A stretch of 64,000 nucleotides of DNA from an uncultured Blautia sp. (GCA_900542045.1 UQMI01000009.1:1-64000); one strand, 5' to 3'; positions 42,794 through 53,048 are shown, numbered from the stretch's first letter. The notes: a model not told the origin generated them from the letters alone. Numbers and translations: made by a program.

Positions 42794-44143
42794 ATGCATC
42801 AGACAAATTTTGCAAAAGGAAATGTGTATAAAAATATACTGGACGTGGCACTGCCCATGATGGCGGCACAGGTGCTGAACCTGCTTTATAATGTGGTGGA
42901 CCGGATGTATATTGGAAGAATTGAAGGGATTGGCACTCTGGCTCTCACTGGAGTAGGCCTGTGTTTTCCGGTGATTACTCTGATCACGGCTTTTTCCAAT
43001 TTATATGGAAACGGAGGCGGCCCTCTCTGCGCTATGGAACGGGGAAAAGGAAATGACCGGGAGGCAGAGTACCTGATGGGAAATACATTTATCCTGCTGG
43101 TGGGAACGGGTGTTATACTGACAGTTCTGGGGCTATGCTTTTACCGGCCGGTGCTGTATCTGTTCGGTGCCAGTGATGTGACCATGCCCTACGCAGGCGC
43201 ATACATACGGATTTATCTTCTGGGGACGGTGTTTGTCATGATCGCCCTGGGAATGAATCCTTTCATCAACAGCCAGGGATTTGGCCGTGTGGGAATGCTC
43301 ACCGTGCTTCTGGGAGCAGTTCTGAATATTGTTTTGGACCCGTTGTTTATCTTTGTATTTCACATGGGAGTCGCCGGGGCAGCCATTGCCACAGTGCTGT
43401 CCCAGATGGCATCAGCGCTGTGGGTGCTGCGGTTCCTTACCGGACCCCGGTCTGTCCTGCATCTGCGGCTTCGGAATATGAAACTGGCCTGGGAGCGAGT
43501 GAAGAAGATCGTATCTCTGGGATTTTCCGGTTTTATTATGGCCTTTACCAACGGACTGGTACAGGTGGTGTGCAATTCTACTTTATATCAGTATGGCGGA
43601 GATCTTTATGTGGGAATTATGACAGTGCTGAATTCTGTGCGGGAAATCTTCACCATGCCAGTACAGGGTATGACAGGAGGAGCTTCTCCGGTGATGAGCT
43701 TCAATTATGGAGAAAAGGCATATCACAAGGTGAAGCAGGCCATTGGTTTTGTGACGGCTACCTGTATCGTGTACACGTTGGCTGCCTGGGGAATTCTCCG
43801 GCTGTGGCCGGAATTTTTTATCCGTATCTTTAATGGAGAGGGTGATCTGCTCCGGGAAGGAATCCCGGCTTTGCATATTTATTTTTTTGGCTTCTTTTTT
43901 ATGGCTCTGCAGTTTGCCGGCCAGAGTGTGTTTGTGGCCCTGGGAAAGGCCAGAAAAGCCACATTTTTCTCTCTGTTCCGTAAAGTGGTCATAGTTTTGC
44001 CGTTGACCATTCTTCTGCCGCAGATCGGCGGACTGGGAGTGGACGGTGTATTCTGGGCAGAACCTGTTTCCAATCTGGTGGGCGGTGTAGCCTGCTTTGG
44101 AACCATGTGCGTCACCGTGCTGCCGGAACTTCGGCAGAAATAA
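42794..44143 (+). CDS. MATE-family efflux transporter (first)
   Basis: This 449-residue protein has about 12 membrane segments in two halves with MATE features, for example MAAQVLNLLYNVVDRMYIGRIEG at the N-terminus and NSQGFGRVGMLTVLLGAVLNIVLDPLFIFVF in the middle. It begins 19 bases after cobC and could be co-transcribed, although no link to cobalamin is known. MATE proteins expel organic cations or drugs using Na+ or H+. A terminator follows. Confidence 0.86.
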   Translation: MHQTNFAKGNVYKNILDVALPMMAAQVLNLLYNVVDRMYIGRIEGIGTLALTGVGLCFPVITLITAFSNLYGNGGGPLCAMERGKGNDREAEYLMGNTFILLVGTGVILTVLGLCFYRPVLYLFGASDVTMPYAGAYIRIYLLGTVFVMIALGMNPFINSQGFGRVGMLTVLLGAVLNIVLDPLFIFVFHMGVAGAAIATVLSQMASALWVLRFLTGPRSVLHLRLRNMKLAWERVKKIVSLGFSGFIMAFTNGLVQVVCNSTLYQYGGDLYVGIMTVLNSVREIFTMPVQGMTGGASPVMSFNYGEKAYHKVKQAIGFVTATCIVYTLAAWGILRLWPEFFIRIFNGEGDLLREGIPALHIYFFGFFFMALQFAGQSVFVALGKARKATFFSLFRKVVIVLPLTILLPQIGGLGVDGVFWAEPVSNLVGGVACFGTMCVTVLPELRQK

Positions 44144-44154
44144 GTACAGGCGAG

Positions 44155-44190
44155 AGACTGCTGCATTTATAATGCGGACAGTCTTTTTTC
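44155..44190 (+). terminator. Terminator of the cobalamin/MATE operon
   Basis: AGACTG...CAGTCT arms with an inner GCATT/AATGC pairing are followed by TTTTTT. Confidence 0.78.
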
Positions 44191-44594
44191 TTATGGCAAT
44201 ACAAACATTTTTTGGGATTTCTGTCATCCGGAAGAGCGTAAAATGATAGAATTGTGCTTTTTTCTGCAATATTATCCAAAAACTGACAAGAGTGGTATGG
44301 GTAAAAATGAATAAGATTTTCTCTGAAAATACCGCTGCCATAGACAGGTTAAAAAAGTAAAATAAAAATAAAGGCAAGAAATTAAGGAAAACGATGAAAA
44401 TGACGGGAACAATGTGAAAAAATAGTGCAACTTCCATGAATATGATTGAAATTGCCCATTATATGAACGGTAATGCACACTATTTGAGTCCAGCTTTTGT
44501 TATAATAATTTCACAAGCAATTTATGTAAAAAGCATCTGTTTAGGATATTTTGTACAATAGGATGCTTTTTGAATCAAAAGGAGGACATGCAAT
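44191..44594 (+). promoter_or_regulatory. Regulatory region of the sugar ABC operon
   Basis: This 400-base gap has no gene. It includes an interrupted inverted repeat AATAGTGCA (44421-44429) and TGCACACTATT (44474-44484), a possible AraC site. An extended -10 follows (TGTTATAAT, hexamer 44501-44506). Further on is a hairpin AAAAAGCATC (44528-44537) / GATGCTTTTT (44562-44571), then AAAGGAGG before the ATG. The hairpin could act as an attenuator. Confidence 0.5.
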
Positions 44595-45932
44595 ATGAAA
44601 AAGAGATTACTCGCAGTGTTACTCGCAGGAGTGATGGCATTGTCACTGACCGCATGCGGCGGTGGCGGAAGCGACAGCAGCGCTGACAGCAGCGCTTCCT
44701 CGGAAGAGGGCGGCGATGCGGCTTCTTCCGAAGAAGGGGGAAATACCCTCAGCGTAATGGCTTGGGACCCGGCTTTCAACATTCCAGCTCTGGAGGCGGC
44801 AGCTGCAGATTTTAAAGAGAATGTAAATCCGGATTTCGAACTGGAAATTTTGGAACAGGGCGGTTCTCAGGACGTGGAAACAGCAGTGACAACGGCTGCG
44901 TCTGCAGGAGATTACAGCAATCTTCCAGATATGGTAATGTTCCAGGATCATTACATTCAGAGATATGTGGCAGATTATCCGGATGTATGGACTCCACTTG
45001 GAGATATTGATATCAACTGGGATGATTTCGCAGCAGAGAAACTGGACTACTCCACCATCGATGGTGAGCATTACGGTGTTCCGGTAGATAATGGTACAGT
45101 TGTCTGCGCATATCGTACAGATCTTCTGGAACAGGCTGGTTATACCATTGATGACCTGACCGGATGTACCTGGGAAGAGTTCGCAGAGATCGGAAAAGCT
45201 GTATATGACGCTACAGGCAAGGCACTTCTTTGCATGAACAGTGATGGTAATGACCTTCCTTATATGATGATGCAGGCAGAAGGCGTATCTCAGTTCAAAG
45301 ACGGCAAGCCTTATATTACAGAGAACGAAACTCTGGTAACTATTGTAGAGCTTCTGGTTCAGATGGCAAAAGACGGTACATTGCTGATGCCTAACAGCTG
45401 GTCTGATTACACAGACAAAGCAATCCAGGGCGATCAGGTTGCAGGTGTTATGAACGGTAACTGGATCATTCCTACCATTGAGAAAGTAGAAGCCAACAGC
45501 GGTCTGTGGGAGATCACAACTATGCCCACACTGACAGGCGAAGAAGGCTATGCAAGTAACGGCGGCTCTTCTCTGTATATTACTTCTAATTGTAAGAATG
45601 TTGACCTTGCAAAAGAATTCCTGGCTTACACCTTCGGCGGAAGCACAGTAACTTATGATAATGCCTTAAGAGACGGCGGTGTGATCTCTACATATGCTCC
45701 GGCAGGCGAAACAGATGTATACCAGGAAGGCGTAGAGTTCTTCAACAATCAGCCGATCTATGCTGATATCGTGGAAATGGGAACTCATGTACAGATTATT
45801 GAGCAGAGTGACTACCACTATTCCGCACGTAACTATGTTGGATCTGCCATTATCAATATCATTAATGGCGCAGATACCATGGATGCTCTTCAGGAAGCAG
45901 AGGATCAGCTGAACTTCGAAATGGGCAACTAA
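44595..45932 (+). CDS. Carbohydrate ABC transporter substrate-binding lipoprotein
   Basis: This 445-residue sugar-binding protein has a lipoprotein signal ending LTAC (Cys21). A Ser/Ala/Glu-rich linker of about 25 residues links it to the family-1 extracellular solute-binding fold. Two permease genes follow. The next genes (GH2, GH53, GH42, GH112) suggest beta-galactosides such as galactan oligomers or galacto-N-biose/lacto-N-biose. Codon choice is more biased than in surrounding genes, as for an abundant protein. AAAGGAGG precedes the start. Confidence 0.9.
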   Translation: MKKRLLAVLLAGVMALSLTACGGGGSDSSADSSASSEEGGDAASSEEGGNTLSVMAWDPAFNIPALEAAAADFKENVNPDFELEILEQGGSQDVETAVTTAASAGDYSNLPDMVMFQDHYIQRYVADYPDVWTPLGDIDINWDDFAAEKLDYSTIDGEHYGVPVDNGTVVCAYRTDLLEQAGYTIDDLTGCTWEEFAEIGKAVYDATGKALLCMNSDGNDLPYMMMQAEGVSQFKDGKPYITENETLVTIVELLVQMAKDGTLLMPNSWSDYTDKAIQGDQVAGVMNGNWIIPTIEKVEANSGLWEITTMPTLTGEEGYASNGGSSLYITSNCKNVDLAKEFLAYTFGGSTVTYDNALRDGGVISTYAPAGETDVYQEGVEFFNNQPIYADIVEMGTHVQIIEQSDYHYSARNYVGSAIINIINGADTMDALQEAEDQLNFEMGN

Positions 45933-46022
45933 ATAACGGAAAACAACGCTGAGAGATAGGAGAAAAGGCGGGGAACGGAGTGGATCCGTTTCCCTGCCTG
46001 TTTTTAGAAGGAGGGGGCCCAA

Positions 46023-46925
46023 TTGAAGCAGAAAAAGAAAATGACCCTGCTGGGCAAACAGTCAATAGCGGGCTGGGTATTCCTGACCCCGGCTACGATT
46101 CTTATTGCGATTATGGCGTTCTGGCCCATGGTCCAGGCGTTTATCATGTCACTGCAGACCGGATCCAGCGCCAACATGGTATGGTCAGAACCGATTTTTA
46201 ACAATTACACCAGAATGTTCCAGGACAGACTGTTCCTGCGGTCTGTGGGAAATACATTTCTCTATCTGATCATTCAGGTTCCAATCATGCTGATTCTGGC
46301 AATTCTGCTGGCACAGCTTCTGAATAATCAGGACCTGCGGTTCAAAGGATTATTCCGTACATGTGTATTCCTGCCATGCGCGACATCTCTTGTATCTTAT
46401 GCTTTGATCTTTAAATCTCTGTTTGCAACAGATGGATTGATCAATTCCATACTGGTAAATCTTGGGATTTTGGAATCCAATTACAATTTCCTGGGAAATT
46501 CTGCCAGTGCAAAGGCAGTTATCATTATCGCTCTGATCTGGCGGTGGACCGGTTACAATATGGTATTCTATCTGGCCGGTCTGCAGAATATTGAGTATTC
46601 CGTGTATGAGGCGGCCAAGATTGATGGAGCCAATGGATGGAAGACGTTCTGGAAGATTACCGTTCCGCTTTTGAAGCCCACAATCATCATGACTTTCATT
46701 ATGTCCATCAATGGTACACTGCAGTTGTTCGATGAGTCTGTCAACCTGACAAACGGCGGGCCGGCAAACTCCACAATTACAATGTCTCATTATATCTATA
46801 ACAATACCTTTGGAAGCGGCGGCGTTTCGAATTTCGGATACGCAACGGCCATGTCCTTCTTCGTATTTGTTATTGTAGCTGTTCTGGCATTTATCAATAT
46901 GAAAGTAGGTGATACACGTGACTGA
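46023..46925 (+). CDS. Sugar ABC transporter permease (MalF-type)
   Basis: This 300-residue membrane protein has six segments and the EAA loop EAAKIDGANGWKTFWKITVPLLKP (starting about residue 198), which contacts the ATPase. The start is TTG at 46023 behind AAGGAGGGGG; a downstream ATG at 46041 is the alternative. It overlaps the next permease gene. Confidence 0.9.
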   Translation: MKQKKKMTLLGKQSIAGWVFLTPATILIAIMAFWPMVQAFIMSLQTGSSANMVWSEPIFNNYTRMFQDRLFLRSVGNTFLYLIIQVPIMLILAILLAQLLNNQDLRFKGLFRTCVFLPCATSLVSYALIFKSLFATDGLINSILVNLGILESNYNFLGNSASAKAVIIIALIWRWTGYNMVFYLAGLQNIEYSVYEAAKIDGANGWKTFWKITVPLLKPTIIMTFIMSINGTLQLFDESVNLTNGGPANSTITMSHYIYNNTFGSGGVSNFGYATAMSFFVFVIVAVLAFINMKVGDTRD

Positions 46926-47748
46926 GAAAAAGAATAAAAGTATGATCCAGCGCCGCCTGATTCCTACATACATATTTTTGATCATCGTTGCGTTTTTGTC
47001 CGTATTCCCGTTTTACTGGATGATCTCTGCGGCAACGAATACGACCTTTGATGTTGCCAGCGGCAAACTTACCTTTGGTACGCATTTAATTGAGAATTTC
47101 CAGAATCTGACCTCAAACTACAATCTCTGGAGAGCTATGGGTAATTCTTTCCTGTATGCAGTGGTACAGACCGTTATTGCAATTTTGATCTGTTCACTGG
47201 CTGGTTATGGATTTGAGCTTTATCATGACAAAGGGAAGGACCGTGTCTTCTCAATTCTTCTGCTGGCCATGATGATCCCTCAGGTAGCAACCATGATCCC
47301 TCTGTTCAAACTTCTGTCTGCAGGGGATTTGCTGAACAGTGTGTGGGGCTTTATTTTGCCATCGATTTCCACGCCGTTCCTGATTATGATGTTCCGTCAG
47401 AATTCCCGTAACTTCCCTGTGGATACCATGGAAGCGGCCCGTATTGACGGACTGAATGAGTTCCAGATTTTTTACCGCATGTATATACCCATGATGAAAT
47501 CCACTTATGCGGCAGCGGCAGTTATCACCTTTATGAATGCATGGAACTCCTATCTGTGGCCGAAGGTAATCATGACACAGCCGGAAGCACAGACCATGCC
47601 GATGCTGATCGCGAACATGTCTTCTGGATATACCACAGATTACGGCATGCTGATGACAGGCGTATTGTTCTGTTCGGTTCCGACGATGATTGTGTTCTTC
47701 GTACTGCAGAAACAGTTCGCAGAAGGTATTACTGGTGCAGTAAAATAA
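46918..47748 (+). CDS. Sugar ABC transporter permease (MalG-type)
   Basis: This 276-residue membrane protein has six segments and an EAA loop (EAARIDGLNEFQIFYRMYIPMMKS). The GTG at 46918 overlaps the preceding stop codon (GTGACTGA); a GTG at 46909 is also in frame. No ATP-binding gene accompanies the operon, so it must borrow a shared MsmX/UgpC-type ATPase from elsewhere. Confidence 0.9.
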   Translation: MTEKKNKSMIQRRLIPTYIFLIIVAFLSVFPFYWMISAATNTTFDVASGKLTFGTHLIENFQNLTSNYNLWRAMGNSFLYAVVQTVIAILICSLAGYGFELYHDKGKDRVFSILLLAMMIPQVATMIPLFKLLSAGDLLNSVWGFILPSISTPFLIMMFRQNSRNFPVDTMEAARIDGLNEFQIFYRMYIPMMKSTYAAAAVITFMNAWNSYLWPKVIMTQPEAQTMPMLIANMSSGYTTDYGMLMTGVLFCSVPTMIVFFVLQKQFAEGITGAVK

Positions 47749-47800
47749 AAAAGATAGTTATATACAGGCAGCTTGTCTGTATGGATTAGCAGTGAAAGAG

Positions 47801-47835
47801 AAGCTGCCGCGTTTGCGGCAGCTTTCTGTGTTTTG
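47801..47835. terminator. Terminator between the ABC operon and the AraC gene
   Basis: AAGCTGCCGC (47801-47810) pairs with GCGGCAGCTT (47815-47824) around GTTT, followed by TCTGTGTTTT. It lies between convergent genes and may serve both. Confidence 0.8.
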
Positions 47836-47839
47836 AAGA

Positions 47840-48646
47840 TTAATTCAGTTTACGGAACTCCAGAGGAGTGACTCCTGTAATCTTCCGGAAAACAGCAATA
47901 AAATGACTGGTATCCGAAAATCCTGTTTTCGAGGCGATATGCTGGACCTCCAGCCGGGGATCTGTGATCAGAAATTCTTTGGCTTTGCTGATCCGGTAGA
48001 AGGTCAGATATTCATAGGTGGAGCAGTTCAGGAACCGCCGGAACAGCCGTGACAGATATTGCGGCGTAACAAAAACCAGCCGGCTCAGCTTTTCCACCGT
48101 AAGAGTCTGGCTGTAATTCCTTTCAATTTCTTCTATTACCGGTTTTACATAATTTAAATACAGCGGGTCATCGGCCAGCGTTCGGGTTTGGATGCCGTCT
48201 GTGAAATTGAGCAGAAGACTGTAACAGTCGATGGAGAGCCGCTTGTCATCCAGGGGACGGAGTTCAGAACTGCGGACACAGTCATTTAGAAGGGATGCAA
48301 TACGGATTCCCTGTTCTTTTTCTACAAGGATGACCTGCCGCCCTCCGGTCATTTGGGCAATGCTGCTTTCAATGGTTCCGGTGAAGGTGGCGAACATGGT
48401 AAACCATTGCTCGCTCTCCCTTTCGTAAGAGTGGCGTACAAAGGGAGCCAGAAAGATTCCTTCGTTTTCCTGAAGGATATAAGTCTTTCCGGCTGCAGTC
48501 ACTTTTCCGGAACCGGTCTCTGTCTGGAGATAATGATAGAAGGGATATCCTTTGGGACGGGCAATCCGGTCCTGGTTCCAGTGGTTTCCCAGAGAATCAA
48601 ATGTAAAGGGTTCTGTAATGGGTGTGCTGCGAAAAATAATTGGCAT
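47840..48646 (-). CDS. AraC-family transcriptional regulator (first)
   Basis: This 268-residue protein has an N-terminal cupin-like sugar-sensing domain and a C-terminal AraC double HTH (LTVEKLSRLVFVTPQYLSRLFRRF from about residue 174 and VQHIASKTGFSDTSHFIAVFRKITGVTPLEFRK). It is divergent from the GH2 gene and faces the ABC operon, so it is a probable activator of both. Boxes with TCGAAAT occur in the shared promoter gap (48660-48760). Confidence 0.88.
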   Translation of the reverse strand: MPIIFRSTPITEPFTFDSLGNHWNQDRIARPKGYPFYHYLQTETGSGKVTAAGKTYILQENEGIFLAPFVRHSYERESEQWFTMFATFTGTIESSIAQMTGGRQVILVEKEQGIRIASLLNDCVRSSELRPLDDKRLSIDCYSLLLNFTDGIQTRTLADDPLYLNYVKPVIEEIERNYSQTLTVEKLSRLVFVTPQYLSRLFRRFLNCSTYEYLTFYRISKAKEFLITDPRLEVQHIASKTGFSDTSHFIAVFRKITGVTPLEFRKLN

Positions 48647-48796
48647 AATAGGATCACCTGTTTCGAAATCTTATATTGTTCAGCTTAACATACCATACAT
48701 CCCTTTGTCTATCTATACTATAATGATTGCATCAAAAAGGTCGAAATTGCTCTATATAATAGATAAGAGCAGGAAAAGCAGGAGGAAACAGAAAGA
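48647..48796. promoter_or_regulatory. Divergent promoter region, AraC / GH2
   Basis: A TATAAT-like -10 lies at about 48756 and another TATACTATAAT at about 48713-48723. The words TTTCGAAATC (about 48660) and GTCGAAATTG (about 48740) are repeated and could be regulator half-sites. Assignment is tentative. Confidence 0.4.
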
Positions 48797-51700
48797 ATGA
48801 GAACTTTTGATTATGAAAAAGTAAAGGATCCGCAGTATTTTCGCGATGGAAGACTGGATGCCCATTCCGATCACAGATATTATGCGGATCAGGCGGAAGC
48901 TTCCAGGCAGGAATCCGGTTTTGTAGAAAGTCTGAATGGACTCTGGAAGTTTCACTATGCCAGAAATTACGGCAGCGTGATTCCGGATTTTGAGAAAGAA
49001 GAGTATTCCTGCAGAAACTGGGATGACATTTATGTACCGGCCCATATTCAAATGGAGGGTTATGATGTACCCCAGTATGCCAATACCCAGTATCCATGGG
49101 AGGGACATGAAGAGATCCGTCCGGGAGAGATTCCCACAGCCTTTAATCCGGTGGCCAGCTATGTGAAATACTTTACCGTACCGGAGAGAATGCAGGGAAA
49201 ACGGCTGTTCATTTCTTTTCAGGGAGCGGAGAGCGGACTGGCACTGTGGCTGAACGGACAGTTTGTGGGATACAGCGAAGATACTTTTACTCCATCGGAA
49301 TTTGAACTGACTGATTACGTAAAAGAAGGCGAGAACAAGCTGGCTGCTCAGGTATTCAAATGGACCAGCAGCAGCTGGTGTGAAGATCAGGATTTTTACC
49401 GGTTCTCCGGTATTTATCGGGACGTTTATCTCTATACGGTGCCGGAAGTGCATATCCGTGACCTGCGGATCCGGGCGATCCCTGACGAGAGTCTGCAGAC
49501 CGGCGAACTGGAGATCTGTACGGAAACCTGGGGAGAAGGTACTGCCCGCTTCTGTCTGTCCTGTCAGGGAGAAGTATGTTTCCGGGAAGAGCGCAGCTTA
49601 AGCGGCAAAGATGTATTTACCTGGCAGGTGAACGCACCAAAGCTGTGGAGTGCAGAACAGCCGGATCTGTATGATCTGACCATTGAAGTTCTGGACAAAG
49701 ACGGTCAGCTGCAGGAAATGATTCCGGAAAAGGTGGGATTCCGCCGTTTCGAAATGAAGGACTGCATCATGACTTTGAACGGAAAACGCATTGTGTTTAA
49801 GGGTGTGAACCGTCATGAGTTCAGTTCTGTCAGCGGCCGCTGCGTTTCGGAAGAGGAGCTGCGCAAAGATCTGACAGTAATGAAGCAAAATAATATTAAT
49901 GCCATCCGGACCTGCCATTATCCGAATCCGTCGATCCTGTATCGTCTGTGTGATGAATATGGACTGTATCTGATCGATGAGACAAACCTGGAATCCCATG
50001 GATCCTGGGATCTGGTGGAACAGACGAAAGATTATGACTATATTGTGCCAAATAACAAACCGGAATGGCTGGATATGATGCTGGACCGTGCCAACTCCAT
50101 GTATCAGCGGGATAAGAATCATCCGGCGATCCTGATCTGGTCCTGTGGAAATGAATCCTACGGCGGAAAAGATATTTTTGAAATGTCCCAGTTCTTCCGC
50201 AGAGAAGATCCCACCCGGCTGGTACATTATGAAGGAGTTTTCCGGGACCGCAGCTACAACGACACAAGCGATATGGAAAGTCAGATGTATCCCACCGTGG
50301 CGTCCATCAAAGAATTCCTGGCTAAAGACCGGAGCAAGCCCTATATCTGCTGCGAATATACCCACGCCATGGGAAATTCCTGCGGAGGCATGCATCTGTA
50401 TACTGATCTGACCGATACGGAACCTCTGTACCAGGGCGGCTTTATCTGGGATTATATTGATCAGACCATCACAAAAAAAGACCGCTATGGCAAAGAATTC
50501 CAGGCCTTCGGCGGAGACTTCGGAGAACGGCCCACGGATTATAATTTCAGCGCCAATGGTATTGTATACGGCGGTGACAGAAATCCCTCTCCGAAGATGC
50601 AGGAGGTAAAATTCAATTATCAGAATATTACTGCGGAAGTAAGCGAAGAAGAAGTACGGATCATAAACAAGAATCTGTTCGTCAGCACCAGCATCTATGA
50701 CTGTCTGGTGACGGTTGCAAGAAACGGAAAAGAGATCCGCAGGGCAATTCTGGAGACGGCAGTGGCGCCTCTGGAAGAGAAAGTCTACGCGCTTCCTTTT
50801 GAAAAAGAAACCAGGAGCGGAGAATATACGATTACAGTTTCTTTCCACCTGAAAGAAGCGCAGATCTGGGCTCCTGCCGGACATGAAGTTGCTTTTGGTC
50901 AATATGTTTACACCGTTGAGGAGCAGACGGTTCCCTGCAGTAAAAAAGTGCAGGTGATCCAGAGCCTTCATAACATCGGTGTGAAGGGAGAGCATTTTGA
51001 AGTATTGTTCTCTGTACTGGATGGAGGTCTGGTTTCGTATAAATATGCAGGAAAAGAAATGATCGAGGCAATTCCAAAGCCGAATTTCTGGCGGGCGCCG
51101 GTGGACAATGATTATGGCAATTATATGCCGGGACGGTATGCCCAGTGGAAGATTGCCAGCATGTACCTGACCCACAAGGATTACCGGAAACATATGTATG
51201 GAGAGATCCTGGCACCGATGGTAGAGGAGACCGAAAATTCGGCAAAGATCACCTACACCTATCGGATGCCCACCACGCCGGAGAGCAGCTGCAGTCTTTC
51301 CTATGAAGTTTTTGGGGACGGAAAGGTAACGGCCACACTGACCTATGATCCGGTGCAGGAACTGGGAGATATGCCGGAATTTGGCGTACTGTTCAAGCTG
51401 AACGCTGATTATGATCATGTGGAATGGTATGGACTGGGACCGGAAGAGACCTATGCAGACCGGAAGAAAGGTGCAAAACTGGGAATTTACCGGAATCTGG
51501 TTGCCGATAACATGGCAGCTTATATCGTACCTCAGGAGTGCGGTGCCAAGGAAGAGGTTCGGTACGCGAAAGTGACAGACCGCAGGGGCAGAGGAATGCT
51601 CTTTGAGATGACAAAAGAAAGCGGCCCCATGATGTTCTCCGCCCTTCCCTATACACCTCATGAGCTGGAAAATGCCAGACATCCCTATGAGCTGCCCCAG

Positions 51701-51841
51701 GTACATTACACAGTAGTGCGGGCTGCTCTGGGACAGATGGGCGTGGCAGGAGATGACAGCTGGGGAGCCAGAACTCTTCCCGAATATCTGCTGAAGGCAG
51801 ATCAGAGAATGGAATTCTCCTTTAGTTTCCAGGGGATCTGA
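48797..51841 (+). CDS. Beta-galactosidase, GH2 (LacZ-like)
   Basis: This 1014-residue GH2 enzyme matches LacZ layout: jelly-roll sugar-binding domain, immunoglobulin-like domain, TIM barrel, and beta-sandwich C-terminus (bgal small chain). The acid/base is E453 (SCGNESYGG) and the nucleophile E520 (CCEYTHAMGNS). There is no signal peptide, so it hydrolyses imported beta-galactosides in the cytoplasm. AGGAGGAAA precedes ATG 48797. GH53 follows after four bases. Confidence 0.94.
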   Translation: MRTFDYEKVKDPQYFRDGRLDAHSDHRYYADQAEASRQESGFVESLNGLWKFHYARNYGSVIPDFEKEEYSCRNWDDIYVPAHIQMEGYDVPQYANTQYPWEGHEEIRPGEIPTAFNPVASYVKYFTVPERMQGKRLFISFQGAESGLALWLNGQFVGYSEDTFTPSEFELTDYVKEGENKLAAQVFKWTSSSWCEDQDFYRFSGIYRDVYLYTVPEVHIRDLRIRAIPDESLQTGELEICTETWGEGTARFCLSCQGEVCFREERSLSGKDVFTWQVNAPKLWSAEQPDLYDLTIEVLDKDGQLQEMIPEKVGFRRFEMKDCIMTLNGKRIVFKGVNRHEFSSVSGRCVSEEELRKDLTVMKQNNINAIRTCHYPNPSILYRLCDEYGLYLIDETNLESHGSWDLVEQTKDYDYIVPNNKPEWLDMMLDRANSMYQRDKNHPAILIWSCGNESYGGKDIFEMSQFFRREDPTRLVHYEGVFRDRSYNDTSDMESQMYPTVASIKEFLAKDRSKPYICCEYTHAMGNSCGGMHLYTDLTDTEPLYQGGFIWDYIDQTITKKDRYGKEFQAFGGDFGERPTDYNFSANGIVYGGDRNPSPKMQEVKFNYQNITAEVSEEEVRIINKNLFVSTSIYDCLVTVARNGKEIRRAILETAVAPLEEKVYALPFEKETRSGEYTITVSFHLKEAQIWAPAGHEVAFGQYVYTVEEQTVPCSKKVQVIQSLHNIGVKGEHFEVLFSVLDGGLVSYKYAGKEMIEAIPKPNFWRAPVDNDYGNYMPGRYAQWKIASMYLTHKDYRKHMYGEILAPMVEETENSAKITYTYRMPTTPESSCSLSYEVFGDGKVTATLTYDPVQELGDMPEFGVLFKLNADYDHVEWYGLGPEETYADRKKGAKLGIYRNLVADNMAAYIVPQECGAKEEVRYAKVTDRRGRGMLFEMTKESGPMMFSALPYTPHELENARHPYELPQVHYTVVRAALGQMGVAGDDSWGARTLPEYLLKADQRMEFSFSFQGI

Positions 51842-51845
51842 GCCT

Positions 51846-52949
51846 ATGGAAAAGTGGATCAAAGGAATGGATGTTTCTTCTCTGAAGGAACTGGAAGAAC
51901 TGGGAGCGGTTTATTATGACAGGGGAAAGCCGGGGGACCTGCTGGATATTCTGCAGGCGTACGGATGCAACGGCATCCGTCTCCGGCTGTGGAACGATCC
52001 CTACAGTGAGGAAGGCGTGCCTTACGGAGCCGGGACCAACGATCTTGCCGCCACCATAGAACTGGCAAAACGGGTGAGAAGCCGGGGAATGGATTTCCTT
52101 CTGGATTTTCATTACAGTGACTGCTGGGCGGATCCGGGAAAGCAGAGAATTCCAAAGGCATGGAGAAATCTGGATGCAGGAGAGCTGGAACAGGCAGTGT
52201 ATGGATTTACCAGAGAGACACTGCTGGCGCTGCGGGAGGCACAGGCATTTCCCACCATGGTGCAGGTGGGGAATGAGCTGACCAATGGCATGCTCTGGCC
52301 TTATGGAAAAGTGCCGGAATACGAACAGCTGGCCCGGTTTATCAATGCGGGCATACGAGGCGTGCGCAGTGTGGACGAAGACATCCCCATTATGCTGCAC
52401 CTGGATAATGGAGGAAACAACGCCCTGTACCGGGAATGGTTTGACGAGTTCCTGAAGCGGGGAGAAGCGTTTCAGGTGATCGGCCTGTCCTATTATCCAT
52501 TCTGGCACGGAACTTTGGCAGATCTGGAAAACAATATGCAGGATCTGGCCCGGCGTTACGGCAAGGAAATGATCGTGGCAGAGGTATCCACGGGGCACAC
52601 TCTGGAGGATTACCAGGAATATGAGAAACTGCCCGATGAGCGGAGAAAAGGAATGGCGGCAAATGCTGCTCTGGCAGCCCGGGTTCCTTATCCCATGACA
52701 CCGGAAGGACAGAAGGCATTCATGGAGGATTTTATGGCCCGGATTGCCAGGATCCCCGGTGTACGCGGATTCTATTACTGGGAACCGGCCTGGATTCCAG
52801 TGCCTGGCAGCGGCTGGGCTTCTTCGGAAGCGCTGGAATATATGGAAGAAAAGGGGCCGGGAGGAAATGAATGGGCCAATCAGGCATTATTTGACTACGA
52901 TGGGAATGTTTTGCCGGCTCTGGCAGCAATTCGGGATTTCCGGCCATGA
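51846..52949 (+). CDS. Arabinogalactan endo-beta-1,4-galactanase, GH53 (intracellular form)
   Basis: This 367-residue GH53 enzyme has KGMDVSSLKELEE at the N-terminus and GIRLRLWNDPY (near residue 43). The acid/base is E144 (QVGNELTNG) and the nucleophile E246 (IVAEVSTGH). Most GH53 galactanases are secreted, but no signal peptide is present here, suggesting it trims imported beta-1,4-galacto-oligosaccharides. It is tightly linked to GH2 upstream. Confidence 0.9.
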   Translation: MEKWIKGMDVSSLKELEELGAVYYDRGKPGDLLDILQAYGCNGIRLRLWNDPYSEEGVPYGAGTNDLAATIELAKRVRSRGMDFLLDFHYSDCWADPGKQRIPKAWRNLDAGELEQAVYGFTRETLLALREAQAFPTMVQVGNELTNGMLWPYGKVPEYEQLARFINAGIRGVRSVDEDIPIMLHLDNGGNNALYREWFDEFLKRGEAFQVIGLSYYPFWHGTLADLENNMQDLARRYGKEMIVAEVSTGHTLEDYQEYEKLPDERRKGMAANAALAARVPYPMTPEGQKAFMEDFMARIARIPGVRGFYYWEPAWIPVPGSGWASSEALEYMEEKGPGGNEWANQALFDYDGNVLPALAAIRDFRP

Positions 52950-53048
52950 ATGGTTTGAAAAAAGAAAAAGTTGAGGAATAAAGCATGCAACTGGTGATCC
53001 TGTCTGATGGATCACGAATATATAATAGAAAGATTTGAGGAAATCAGA

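Noticed and set aside
44465..44480. CcpA cre site before the sugar ABC operon
   Set aside because: TGAACGGTAATGCA has the central CG out of register with the cre consensus.
49598..51862. 754-codon minus-strand frame opposite GH2
   Set aside because: Antisense shadow of the GH2 gene, whose catalytic residues and domains are intact.
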